From Comamonas thiooxydans (lineage in GTDB: Bacteria > Pseudomonadota > Gammaproteobacteria > Burkholderiales > Burkholderiaceae_C), in assembly GCF_000964545.1 (NCBI RefSeq), contig NZ_BBVD01000005.1, positions 248,001-312,000 of the forward strand: a DNA stretch of 64,000 bases. Direction: 5' to 3'. This document shows, in pieces, positions 16,571 through 25,235 of this stretch. The notes beneath the pieces are model-generated. The model made no database searches. It saw nothing but the letters and a program-made list of their open reading frames with translations, and was not told the DNA's origin. Positions within the stretch are counted from its first letter, which is position 1. Every line of letters starts with the position of its first letter. Both the position numbers and the translations under genes were made by a program.

Positions 16571-16769
16571 CACTCGTCAGGCGCCGAGATAGCTGCAAAT
16601 CTTCACACAGCTTACAAACATAAGGAGAAAACATGTCTGCAGAAACACACCTATGCCCAAAACTTTGTAAGTGACGTTCTGAACTCAGACAAGCCAGGGC
16701 GATTCAAAAATTGAATCTCTAATTGATGGCTCCAACAAGTTGTACCCTCGCGGAGGATTGAGTAGCAAT
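16571..16769 (+). other. Short gap with a 13-codon orphan ORF behind a strong Shine-Dalgarno
   Basis: AAGGAG (16623-16628) is followed by ATG 16633 and 13 codons (MSAETHLCPKLCK) ending in TGA at 16672-16674. The good ribosome-binding site and very short frame suggest the 5' end of a gene whose body has been lost, consistent with the decay next to it. Nothing else is recognisable before the ThDP enzyme stop at 16770. Confidence 0.35.
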
Positions 16770-18446
16770 TTACTTAAGGCGCATGACAGGAGTGACTTGT
16801 TTCGGGTCGGTTACTAGCTCAATGAGCGCAAAGCCTTTAGCGGAGCGAGCGCGCGCGAACGCTGCCGGGAATTCTTCCGCCGTGCGCACTTGCTCCGCAT
16901 GGGCTGCACCCAAGGAGTTCGCCAATGCGACGTAGTTCGGACCAGCAAGCTGAGTGCCACTAATACGTCCCGGGTAGCGGTTCTCCTGGTGCATACGGAT
17001 GGTTCCGTACATGCCGTTGTTGACCACAATGGTGATGAGGCGCACGTTGTGTGCGGCAGCAGTCGCCAGCTCCTGCGGATACATCAGGAAGCAGCCGTCG
17101 CCCGCTACACAGAGGACTTCACGGTCACGGTAACGAAGCGCTGCAGCAACTGCCGCAGGAACACCATAGCCCATTGCTCCACAGGTCGTTGCGAGTTGGG
17201 TTCGGGCACTACGGTACTTGTAAAACCGATGCAGCCACACAGCGTAGTTCCCTGCCCCATTCGTTACGAGGGTATCGTCAGGAAGCACTTCCGCTGCGTG
17301 CTGCATTACTACTCCCAGGTCAACACCTATTGCCTCGGACACCCTCGTTGGAGGCAGGCTGAAGGCTTCATGAGCGGCACGCGCACGCTTAGTCCAGCCT
17401 GCCCATGCAATCTCAGCAGGTGCAGCAACGTTAGCCAGGGCAGAAATTGTTGCCAAGATATCGGCATTTACTCCCACCGAGGGGCGATAAACACGGCCTA
17501 TCTCTGTGGCGTCGACGTGCACGTGAACAAGATCCTGCTGTGGGACGGGAACTTCGAGAAGCGTATAGCCACCTGTAGCCACGTCTCCCAAGCGAGTTCC
17601 CAGAGCAAGTATTACGTCTGCGTTGACAACTGCATCTTTGAGCGCAGGATTCATCCCAAGGCTCATGTGGCCAACATACTGCGGATTACGGTTGTCCAAC
17701 ACATCCTGGCGACGGAATGAACATGCAACAGGGAGACTCCATGCCTTCGCAAATATCGCCAGTTGCGCCGAAGCCTCTTGGCACCAGCCGCTGCCGCCAA
17801 CAACGACAAGGGGACGCTGTGCATTTGCCAGCTTCTCGCGAATCTTTGCGATGGCGCTACCGGAAGGAACTTTCGGCTCAATGGCAGAGGTCCGAAATGC
17901 AAGCTTATCGGTAACATCAACGAGCATGTCCTCAGGAAGCGAAACGACCACTGGACCAGGTCGTCCCGATACTGCGGTGTGAAATGCCCTGGCTACTATT
18001 TCAGCCATACGCGATGCATCGGTTACTTCAACAACCCACTTCGCCAGTTTGCCGAACATCGCATAGAAGTCGACCTCTTGGAAGGCGTCTCTGCCCACCT
18101 GCTCTCGTGCAATCTGACCGACAAACAAAATCATGGGCGTCGAGTCTTGCTGCGCGATATGCACGCCAATACTGGCGTGGGTCGCACCAGGACCGCGTGT
18201 AACCATGCATATGCCTGGGCGGCCCGTCATCTTGCCGTCGGCCTCCGCCATATTGGCGGCGCCCCCCTCGTGCTTGGCCACAATGAGTTCAATGTCATCA
18301 GAAGCATCATGGAGGGCATCAAGCACTTCAAGATAGCTCTCGCCAGGGACACAGAAGACTCGGTCAACGCCATGCTGGCGCAGAGAGTCGACAAGCACAC
18401 GGCCTGCAGTCTGTTTTGTAGGGGGTGTTGCTGGAGATGTGGACAT
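16770..18446 (-). CDS. Thiamine-diphosphate-dependent enzyme, acetolactate-synthase-like
   Basis: A 558-residue enzyme of the acetolactate synthase/benzoylformate decarboxylase superfamily. The N-terminal PYR domain contains VFCVPGESYLEVLDAL and the catalytic Glu in AKHEGGAANMAEA (about residue 61). The central domain has RPLVVVGGSGW. The C-terminal PP domain has the ThDP/Mg motif AGDGCFLMYPQEL...NNGMYGTIRMHQ (GDG-N about residues 445-475). It could be a carboligase or a decarboxylase of a 2-oxo acid; sequence alone does not decide. No small regulatory subunit gene is adjacent, which argues against a housekeeping IlvB role. It stands alone after the decayed LysR/EamA region, within the low-GC area. 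Confidence 0.83.
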   Translation of the reverse strand: MSTSPATPPTKQTAGRVLVDSLRQHGVDRVFCVPGESYLEVLDALHDASDDIELIVAKHEGGAANMAEADGKMTGRPGICMVTRGPGATHASIGVHIAQQDSTPMILFVGQIAREQVGRDAFQEVDFYAMFGKLAKWVVEVTDASRMAEIVARAFHTAVSGRPGPVVVSLPEDMLVDVTDKLAFRTSAIEPKVPSGSAIAKIREKLANAQRPLVVVGGSGWCQEASAQLAIFAKAWSLPVACSFRRQDVLDNRNPQYVGHMSLGMNPALKDAVVNADVILALGTRLGDVATGGYTLLEVPVPQQDLVHVHVDATEIGRVYRPSVGVNADILATISALANVAAPAEIAWAGWTKRARAAHEAFSLPPTRVSEAIGVDLGVVMQHAAEVLPDDTLVTNGAGNYAVWLHRFYKYRSARTQLATTCGAMGYGVPAAVAAALRYRDREVLCVAGDGCFLMYPQELATAAAHNVRLITIVVNNGMYGTIRMHQENRYPGRISGTQLAGPNYVALANSLGAAHAEQVRTAEEFPAAFARARSAKGFALIELVTDPKQVTPVMRLK

Positions 18447-18848
18447 AAGTTGCGAATCTGAGGATGCGAATCGGGCTCTCGGAGCATTTGCAGTTTATGA
18501 ATAGCCATGCTTAAGGTACCCAAAATCTCACATGGCAGCTACGTAACTATTTCATTGCTCGTCTGTAGGGGCACTTCCAGTATTGGTCAAAGAGCAACGT
18601 CGGCCCCGTACATAGAAATCGACTGAACCTACGGCTCTCATTTCGTTAAGTCGACCATAGCGCTGACTCTTTCGCAACAAGCTGCGACGACGACAATTTC
18701 ATCGCGCCAATCGGGCCTCTACCGTTTCTCTGGGAGCGCTTGGGGCTCTGCAACACAACGACTGTTTGAGATAGTCGCCTACTGGCAAACCTGGGGCCGA
18801 ACAACACACCCATGCAACCAATTTACCCAGGAGTGCTTTCCTCAACAC
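18447..18848. other. About 400 bp with no recognisable gene
   Basis: Nothing supported was found on either strand. It must contain the promoter of the ThDP enzyme gene (leftward) and leads into the Zur-like box at 18849. Composition is like the rest of the accessory region. Confidence 0.4.
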
Positions 18849-18876
18849 AATTGATAACGCATTATCATTATCAATT
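18849..18876. promoter_or_regulatory. Zur/Fur-type operator upstream of the CobW GTPase gene
   Basis: A 28-bp AT-rich imperfect palindrome with identical 9-base ends (AATTGATAA and TTATCAATT) contains the perfect core TGATAA-CGCA-TTATCA at 18852-18867 and an overlapping ATTATCATTATCA. It lies 17 bp upstream of the ATG at 18894. Its position in front of a zinc-type CobW GTPase makes Zur the more likely ligand, but the sequence alone does not exclude Fur. Confidence 0.65.
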
Positions 18877-18893
18877 AAACTTTGAGCTCCACG

Positions 18894-20084
18894 ATGGCTA
18901 ATCTGCTTCCAGTGACCGTTCTCTCAGGCTTCCTGGGGGCGGGCAAAACAACCCTTCTGAACCACATACTCAACAACCGCGAAGGCCGCCGTGTTGCAGT
19001 CATAGTCAATGACATGTCCGAGGTGAACATCGATGCTGCTCTGGTGCGTGATGGCGGCAGCAAGCTCTCCCGGACCGAGGAGAAGCTGGTTGAAATGAGC
19101 AACGGCTGCATCTGCTGCACCTTGCGCGAAGACCTCTTGGTGGAGGTCCGCAGGCTCGCCAAAGAACGGCGCTTCGACCATCTCGTCATCGAATCCACCG
19201 GCATTTCGGAGCCACTGCCTGTGGCCGAAACGTTCACCTTCACCGACGAAGCAGGAGCAAGTCTTTCCGATATTGCGGCTCTGGACACCATGGTCACGGT
19301 TGTCGATGGCTTCAATTTCCTCAAGGACTATGAATCCAGGGATAGCCTCAAGAGCCGTGGCGAATCGCTTGGACAAGAGGACCAACGATGTGTTGTCGAC
19401 TTGCTCATCGAGCAAATTGAGTTTTGCGATGTGCTCGTTCTGAACAAGACCGACCTCATCTCCGACGCCGAGCAATTGCGTCTGCGGGCCATTCTGGCGA
19501 GCTTGAACCCTCGCGCCAAAATCGTTGACGCGACCTTCGGCAAGGTCCCTCTCTCGTCCGTGCTTTCAACCAGGCTCTTCAACTTTGAAGAGGCGGCAAA
19601 GGCCCCTGGCTGGCTCAAGGAGCTTCGTGGTGAACACAAGCCTGAGACCGATGAATATGGGATTGGCAGCTTTGTCTATCGCTCACGCCGCCCCTTCCAC
19701 CCCGAGCGCTTTCACAGGCTGGTAGAGACCGAATGGCCCGGAGTCATTCGTTCCAAAGGCTTCTTCTGGCTGGCCAGTCGCCCCGCCAAGGTCGGCGACT
19801 GGTCTCAGGCAGGTGCCGGGTGCCGGAACGGCCTCGCTGGTCGATGGTGGGCCACCGTGCCTCAAGAGCACTGGCCAAAGGATTCAGAGGCCATTGCTGC
19901 CATCAAGAAGAACTGGGACGAAGAGGTTGGAGACGCACGCCAAGAGTTGGTCGTCATCGGAATTGATATGGACGAAGCAACACTCCGACGCATGTTCGAC
20001 GCATGCCTATTAACAGACCGGGAAATGGCTCTAGGCCCTCGGGCGTGGAGAACTTTCAAGGACCCTTTCCCGACCTGGGCATAA
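18894..20084 (+). CDS. CobW/COG0523-family GTPase, zinc metallochaperone type (ZigA/YciC-like)
   Basis: A 396-residue G3E GTPase. The P-loop GFLGAGKTT is at residues 12-20, the metal-binding CxCC motif GCICC follows near residue 66 (MSNGCICCTLREDL), then the Walker B segment LVIESTGISEPLP and the guanine motif LNKTD. The C-terminal CobW_C domain ends with GRWWATVPQEHWP and RMFDACLLTDREM, typical of zinc-responsive members. These proteins transfer Zn to client enzymes during zinc limitation. ATG 18894 is preferred over TTG 18882. The operator at 18849-18876 supports Zur control. It is followed after 18 bp by a small gene with a good Shine-Dalgarno. Confidence 0.9.
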   Translation: MANLLPVTVLSGFLGAGKTTLLNHILNNREGRRVAVIVNDMSEVNIDAALVRDGGSKLSRTEEKLVEMSNGCICCTLREDLLVEVRRLAKERRFDHLVIESTGISEPLPVAETFTFTDEAGASLSDIAALDTMVTVVDGFNFLKDYESRDSLKSRGESLGQEDQRCVVDLLIEQIEFCDVLVLNKTDLISDAEQLRLRAILASLNPRAKIVDATFGKVPLSSVLSTRLFNFEEAAKAPGWLKELRGEHKPETDEYGIGSFVYRSRRPFHPERFHRLVETEWPGVIRSKGFFWLASRPAKVGDWSQAGAGCRNGLAGRWWATVPQEHWPKDSEAIAAIKKNWDEEVGDARQELVVIGIDMDEATLRRMFDACLLTDREMALGPRAWRTFKDPFPTWA

Positions 20085-20102
20085 GCAAAGGAGCAAAACA
20101 AC

Positions 20103-20375
20103 ATGACGAAATATTGCATGCATACCGGTGCCTACCAGGCAATCATTGGCGAGCCTTTCATCGTGACCTTTTGCACAGGCATGAAGCTGCACTTCAAGGA
20201 GCCAATCGCATTCGGTGAGTTATCGACAATGGTGATGCCAAGCGCCTCCGAGGCAGCTACGGGCACTTTCAACGGCCTGCACTTGGGCCCAGACGAGCTC
20301 ATTGTTCACGGGGGTCATGTCCAGTTCGACATCACCCCAGAGACCTGCACTTCAACTCAAGACGGTGTGGCTTAG
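20103..20375 (+). CDS. Small protein of unknown function, operon partner of the CobW GTPase
   Basis: A 90-residue protein starting at ATG 20103, 18 bp after the GTPase stop, with AAAGGAG at a proper distance. It has no signal peptide or membrane helix. It contains three Cys (CMHTG, FCTG, ETCTST) and several His (MHTG, LHF, GLHLG, VHGGH), which could bind metal. I do not recognise the family. Given the shared Zur-like operator, a role in zinc limitation is plausible, for example as chaperone client or metal-binding accessory, but this is only inference from position. Confidence 0.6.
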   Translation: MTKYCMHTGAYQAIIGEPFIVTFCTGMKLHFKEPIAFGELSTMVMPSASEAATGTFNGLHLGPDELIVHGGHVQFDITPETCTSTQDGVA

Positions 20376-20451
20376 CGCTAGCCCAGGAAAGCAAGGCGAT
20401 GGATACGGGAGCGCTATGCCTGAGGTCGGTTGCCTAAAAAGTCGACTCACC

Positions 20452-20470
20452 ACAGGCCGGTCAGGCCTGT
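20452..20470. terminator. GC-rich hairpin between convergent genes
   Basis: ACAGGCC (20452-20458) and GGCCTGT (20464-20470) form a perfect 7-bp stem with a 5-base loop. It lies between the small zinc-operon gene and the convergent outer-membrane channel gene. No T-run follows on either side, so terminator function is uncertain. Confidence 0.3.
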
Positions 20471-20505
20471 CCGCAACCGCTTAATGCAGCAGCACCGGCT
20501 CGGCC

Positions 20506-21993
20506 TCAACTGCTTACCGCCACAGGCTCTCCGCTGTCCCAGCCGCCGCCCAGCGCACGGATCAGCGCCACCGTGGCCGTGTACTGCGCGGTACGCACCT
20601 GCAAGGCCTGACGCCGGTTGCGCAGCTCGTTGCGGCGCGCATCGAGCAGCTCCAGCTGGCTCACCAGACCGTTGCGATAGCGCACGTCCGAGAGGTGCGT
20701 GGCACGCTCCGAGGATTGCACGGCCTGCCCCAGCACATGGGCCTGGCCCGAGAGCAGGCGCAAGGCACTGAGCTGATCCTCGACCTCCCTAAAGGCCGCG
20801 AGCACCTGACCGCGCTGGGCTGCCACGGCGGCCTCCAGGCGCGCACGGGCGCCCTCTTCCTGCGCGGCGCGCTGGCCGCCGTCGAAGATGGGCAGGGACA
20901 GCAAGGCGCCTATGCCCCAGGAGCGCGCCGACCACTTGAACAGATCGCCCAGCTCCGGCGAGGCATAGCCGCCATTGCCCGTGAGCGTGATGGCTGGAAA
21001 CCATGCGGCCTGGGCCACGCCCACGCGCGCCTGGGCCGCCAGCACCGATGCCTGGGCCGCCGACACATCGGGGCGGCGTGCCAGCACCGTGGCGGGCACG
21101 CCTGCCGGAATCACGGGCAGCGTTGCCAGCACAGGCTGCGCAGCCAGCGTGAAGCCAGTGGCGATATCGCCGACCAGCACGGCCAGCGCATGCGTGAGGG
21201 CTGCCTGCTGGCGCTCCAGCGCCAGCGTCTCGGCCTCGGTGGCCGAAACCTCGGTTTGCATGCGCGCCACGTCCAGCTCAGCGGCATCGCCGGCCCGGAA
21301 GCGCTTCTCGATCAGCGTCAGAGTCTCACGATAGGCCACCAGACTCTGCTCGACCAGTTGGCGCTCGGTCTGCAGCGAACGCAGTTGCAGATAGGTCTGG
21401 GCCACATCGGCCTGCACCATCAGGCGCGTGCTCTGCAGCAGGGCCTCACGTGCATTGGCATCCTCGCGCGCAGCATCGCTGGCCCGCGACAGGCGGCCGA
21501 ACAGATCCGCTTCATAGGAGAAGTTCAGGCCGGCCGTGACCAGGGTGGCGGGCTGCATGCCGTTCGCCGTGTTCGCACCTGCCTGGCGCACAGCGCCGCC
21601 CGAGGCCCCGATCTGCGGCTGCCGCTGGGCATCGGCCGAGCGCAGCAGCGCGCGGGCTTCGGCCAAACGTGCCGCAGCGGTCTGCACATCGGTATTGGCT
21701 TCACCCGCACGCTCCACGAGAGCGCTGAGTTCGGCGTCGGCAAATACCAGCCACCAGGCCCCGCGCGACTGGGCCTCGGCCGGGGCGGCCTGCGTCCAGC
21801 CCGCAGCTGCGGCCTGGGCGCTGAAGCTTGCAGGCACGGCAACGCCGGCATGCTCGGCCACCGTGGGCGGTGCACTGGCGCAACCCGCCAGCACCAGGGC
21901 TGCCGTCAGTGCGCTCAGAGACGGCATCAGGGATCGAATGCCTTGCATCGTTTTCATATCGGAATCCATGGTTGATTGGGGCTTATTCGTCAT
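20506..21993 (-). CDS. RND efflux outer-membrane lipoprotein channel (NodT/OprM family)
   Basis: A TolC-like outer-membrane factor. The lipoprotein signal ends in LVLAGCAS, with Cys as the lipid anchor. Two outer-membrane-efflux repeats follow, with WWLVFADAELSALVERAGEAN at the first and LARRPDVSAAQASVLAAQARVGVAQAAWFP, a family hallmark, between them. The start is uncertain: ATG 21993 overlaps the end of the transporter gene by 11 bp, while ATG 21969 or 21957 would give a more usual signal peptide. It is the last gene of a three-gene efflux operon and should form the exit duct through the outer membrane. Confidence 0.9.
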   Translation of the reverse strand: MTNKPQSTMDSDMKTMQGIRSLMPSLSALTAALVLAGCASAPPTVAEHAGVAVPASFSAQAAAAGWTQAAPAEAQSRGAWWLVFADAELSALVERAGEANTDVQTAAARLAEARALLRSADAQRQPQIGASGGAVRQAGANTANGMQPATLVTAGLNFSYEADLFGRLSRASDAAREDANAREALLQSTRLMVQADVAQTYLQLRSLQTERQLVEQSLVAYRETLTLIEKRFRAGDAAELDVARMQTEVSATEAETLALERQQAALTHALAVLVGDIATGFTLAAQPVLATLPVIPAGVPATVLARRPDVSAAQASVLAAQARVGVAQAAWFPAITLTGNGGYASPELGDLFKWSARSWGIGALLSLPIFDGGQRAAQEEGARARLEAAVAAQRGQVLAAFREVEDQLSALRLLSGQAHVLGQAVQSSERATHLSDVRYRNGLVSQLELLDARRNELRNRRQALQVRTAQYTATVALIRALGGGWDSGEPVAVSS

Positions 21994-24900
21994 GGCCGCG
22001 TGGCGCAGCAGGCATGGGCAGGGCCGAGGCGCCGTGACCCGGCTCGCTGATCGGCGCCACATGACTGCCATGCTGCTGCAGCGGACGGTTGCCGGCCAGA
22101 CGGCGCAGCACCACATAGAACACCGGCGTGAGGAACAGGCCGAAGGCCGTCACACCGATCATGCCGGCGAACACCGCCACGCCCATGGCGCTGCGCATCT
22201 CGGCTCCCGCTCCTGTGGACAGCACCAGGGGCAGCACGCCCATGACAAAGGCCAGCGAGGTCATGAGGATGGGACGCAGACGCAGGCGGCTGGCCTCGAT
22301 GGCGGCTTGCACGGGCGTGCGGCCGGCAAATTCCAGCTCGCGGGCAAACTCCACGATCAGGATGGCGTTCTTGGCCGACAACCCCACAAGCACAATGAGC
22401 CCGATCTGCGTGAACACATTGTTGTCGCCACCGCTCAGCCACACGCCCGTCATGGCAGCCAGCAGGCCCATGGGCACGATGAGGATGATGGCAATCGGCA
22501 GGGTCAGGCTTTCGTACTGCGCCGCCAGCACCAGAAAGACCAGCAGGATGGCGATGGGGAACACCAGCACGGCGGAATTGCCGGCCAGGATTTCCTGGTA
22601 GGTCAGTTCGGTCCACTCGAAGCCTATGCCGGGCGGCAGGGTTTCGGCGGCAATGCGCTCCACGGCGGCCTGGGCCTGGCCCGAGGAGAAGCCGGGCGCA
22701 GGACCGCCATTCACGTCGGCGGCCAGAAAGCCGTTGTAGCGCATGGCGCGTTCGGGCCCGAAGCTGGGTTCGAGCTTCATCAGCGCCGACAGCGGCACCA
22801 TCTCGCCTGTGGTGGAACGCACCTTGAGCAGGCCCACGTCTTCGGCGCGCGCCCGGTAGGCTGCGTCAGCCTGCACGCGCACGCTGTAGGTGCGGCCGAA
22901 CTGATTGAAGTCGTTCGCATACAGGCTGCCCAGGTAGATCTGCAGCGTCTCGAAGATATCCGTCACCGGCACGCCGAGCTGGCGCGCCTTGGTGCGGTCG
23001 ATGGCGGCATAGAGCTGGGGCACGTTGACCTGCCAGCTGGTGAACAGGCCGGCCAGCTCTGGCGTCTGATAGGCCTTGGCCATGAAGGCCTTCACAGCCG
23101 CGTCCATGGCGTCGTAGCCCAGCGAGGCACGGTCCTCGATCTGCAGCTTGAAGCCGCCGGTCGTGCCCAGGCCGGCCACGGGCGGTGGCGGGAACATGGC
23201 GATAAAGGCTTCCTGGATGCTGCCAAAGGCCTGGTTGAGCTGGCCCGCCACGGCGCCGCCGCTCTGGTCGGCATGCGTGCGCTCGACAAAAGGCTTGAGC
23301 GTGACAAAGACGATGCCCGAGTTGGAGCTGTTGGTGAAGCCATTGATGGACAGGCCAGGGAAGGCGATAGCGTCTTCCACATTAGGATTTTTCTTGACGA
23401 TCTCGCCCATGCGGCGGATCACGTCTTCGGTACGGTCCAGTGTGGCGCCATCGGGCAGCTGGGCAAAGCCGACCAGATACTGCTTGTCCTGGGCCGGCAC
23501 AAAACCGCCGGGCACCAGCTTGAACAGCCCCCAGGTCGCGCCCACCAGCACGGCGTAGATCACCAGCATCAGCGCCTTGCGGCCGATGACGCGCTGCACG
23601 CCGCCGCTATAGGCCTCAGAGCCGCGGCGGAACAAGGCGTTGAAACGGCGGAAAAAGCCGCCCAGCACGCGTTCCATCCCGCGCGTCAGCGCGTCCTTGG
23701 GAGCATCGTGGCCGCGCAGCAGCAGCGCGGAAAGCGCAGGCGACAGAGTCAGCGAGTTGATGGCCGAGATCACCGTCGATATGGCGATGGTCACCGCGAA
23801 CTGGCGATAGAACTGGCCCGTGAGGCCGCTGATGAAGGCCAGTGGCACGAACACGGCCACCAGCACCAGGGCAATGGCGATGATGGGCCCGCTGACCTCC
23901 TGCATGGCGCGGTAGGTGGCCCGGCGCGGCGACAGACCGGCCTCGATGTTGCGCTCCACGTTCTCCACCACCACGATGGCGTCGTCCACCACGATGCCGA
24001 TGGCCAGCACCAGGCCGAACAGGCTCAGCGCATTGATGGAAAAGCCCAGCAGGTGCAGCACGGCGAAGGTACCCACCACCGACACCGGCACGGCCAGCAG
24101 CGGAATGATGGAGGCGCGCCAGGTCTGCAGGAACAGGATCACCACGACCACGACCAGGGCCACGGCTTCCAGCAGGGTCTGAATCACGGACTTGATGGAT
24201 GCCCGCACGAATTGCGTGGGGTCGTAGGCGATGCGGAACTCCACACCTTCAGGCATGTGCTTTTGCAGTTCGGCCATGGTCGAGCGCACATTGGCCGAGA
24301 TCTCCAGGGCGTTGGAGCCCGGGGCCTGGAACACGCCCATGCCCACGGCGGGGTCGTTGTTGAGCAGGGAGCGCAGCGAATAATCGGCCGCGCCCAGCTC
24401 CAGCCTGGCCACGTCACGCAGGCGCGTCACGGCGCCGTCTGAGCCGGTCTTGACGATGATGTCGCCGAACTCTTCCTCGGTCTGCAAGCGGCCTTGCGCG
24501 TTGATGGACAGCTGCATGTCCACGCCGGGCAGACCGGGCGAGGCGCCGACCACACCGGCCGCGGCCTGCACGTTCTGGCCGCGGATGGCTGCCACCACAT
24601 CGGCGGCAGAGAGACCGCGCTGCGCCACCTTCTGCGGATCCAGCCAGGCACGCATGGAATAGTCGCCGCCGCCGAAGATCTGCACCTGGCCCACGCCCTG
24701 GATGCGCGCAAGGCGGTCCTTGACATTGAGCACGGCATAGTTGCGCAGATAGTCGATGTCATAGCGGCCGTTGGGCGAGACCATGTGCACGACCATGGTC
24801 AGGTCGGGCGCGCTCTTGACCGTGGTGATGCCCAGGCGGCGCACTTCCTCGGGCAGGCGCGGCTCGGCCTGGGAGACGCGGTTCTGCACCAGCTGCTGGG

Positions 24901-25213
24901 CCTTGTCGGGGTCGGTGCCCAGGGCGAAGGTCACGGTCAGCGTCATCACGCCGTCGGTCGTGGCCTGGCTACCCATGTAGAGCATGCCTTCCACGCCGTT
25001 GATGGATTCCTCCAGCGGCGTGGCCACGGTTTCGGCAATCACCTTGGGATTGGCGCCCGGGTACTGGGCGCGCACCACCACCGAGGGGGGAGCGACCTCG
25101 GGGTATTCCGAGATCGGCAGCGTTCGCATGGCGATCAGGCCTGCGAGAAAAATAAGCACCGACAGCACACCCGCAAAGATCGGGCGGTCGATGAAAAATC
25201 GGGAAAGGTTCAT
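21983..25213 (-). CDS. RND multidrug efflux transporter, HAE1 type (AcrB/MexB-like)
   Basis: A 1,076-residue inner-membrane proton antiporter. The N-terminal FFIDRPIFAGVLSVLIFLAGL is the classic first segment, followed by the porter domain (YPEVAPPSVVVRAQYPGA). The TM4 proton-relay pair is present in GIVVDDAIVVVENVERN (two adjacent Asp). A second half has GLSAKNAILIVEFA and the closing FLTPVFYVVLRR. Length exceeds E. coli AcrB (1,049) slightly because of the C-terminal tail. The gene begins 23 bp after the adaptor gene stop and overlaps the outer-membrane gene. It probably exports hydrophobic drugs, solvents or steroids; the substrate is not deducible. Confidence 0.96.
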   Translation of the reverse strand: MNLSRFFIDRPIFAGVLSVLIFLAGLIAMRTLPISEYPEVAPPSVVVRAQYPGANPKVIAETVATPLEESINGVEGMLYMGSQATTDGVMTLTVTFALGTDPDKAQQLVQNRVSQAEPRLPEEVRRLGITTVKSAPDLTMVVHMVSPNGRYDIDYLRNYAVLNVKDRLARIQGVGQVQIFGGGDYSMRAWLDPQKVAQRGLSAADVVAAIRGQNVQAAAGVVGASPGLPGVDMQLSINAQGRLQTEEEFGDIIVKTGSDGAVTRLRDVARLELGAADYSLRSLLNNDPAVGMGVFQAPGSNALEISANVRSTMAELQKHMPEGVEFRIAYDPTQFVRASIKSVIQTLLEAVALVVVVVILFLQTWRASIIPLLAVPVSVVGTFAVLHLLGFSINALSLFGLVLAIGIVVDDAIVVVENVERNIEAGLSPRRATYRAMQEVSGPIIAIALVLVAVFVPLAFISGLTGQFYRQFAVTIAISTVISAINSLTLSPALSALLLRGHDAPKDALTRGMERVLGGFFRRFNALFRRGSEAYSGGVQRVIGRKALMLVIYAVLVGATWGLFKLVPGGFVPAQDKQYLVGFAQLPDGATLDRTEDVIRRMGEIVKKNPNVEDAIAFPGLSINGFTNSSNSGIVFVTLKPFVERTHADQSGGAVAGQLNQAFGSIQEAFIAMFPPPPVAGLGTTGGFKLQIEDRASLGYDAMDAAVKAFMAKAYQTPELAGLFTSWQVNVPQLYAAIDRTKARQLGVPVTDIFETLQIYLGSLYANDFNQFGRTYSVRVQADAAYRARAEDVGLLKVRSTTGEMVPLSALMKLEPSFGPERAMRYNGFLAADVNGGPAPGFSSGQAQAAVERIAAETLPPGIGFEWTELTYQEILAGNSAVLVFPIAILLVFLVLAAQYESLTLPIAIILIVPMGLLAAMTGVWLSGGDNNVFTQIGLIVLVGLSAKNAILIVEFARELEFAGRTPVQAAIEASRLRLRPILMTSLAFVMGVLPLVLSTGAGAEMRSAMGVAVFAGMIGVTAFGLFLTPVFYVVLRRLAGNRPLQQHGSHVAPISEPGHGASALPMPAAPRGHDE

Positions 25214-25235
25214 GGTGTCGGAGGATTAAGGGTTC

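Noticed and set aside
21536..24442. 968-codon plus-strand frame over the RND genes
   Set aside because: Antisense shadow caused by high GC; low-complexity His/Gln/Arg content, and the opposite strand encodes a clear RND transporter.
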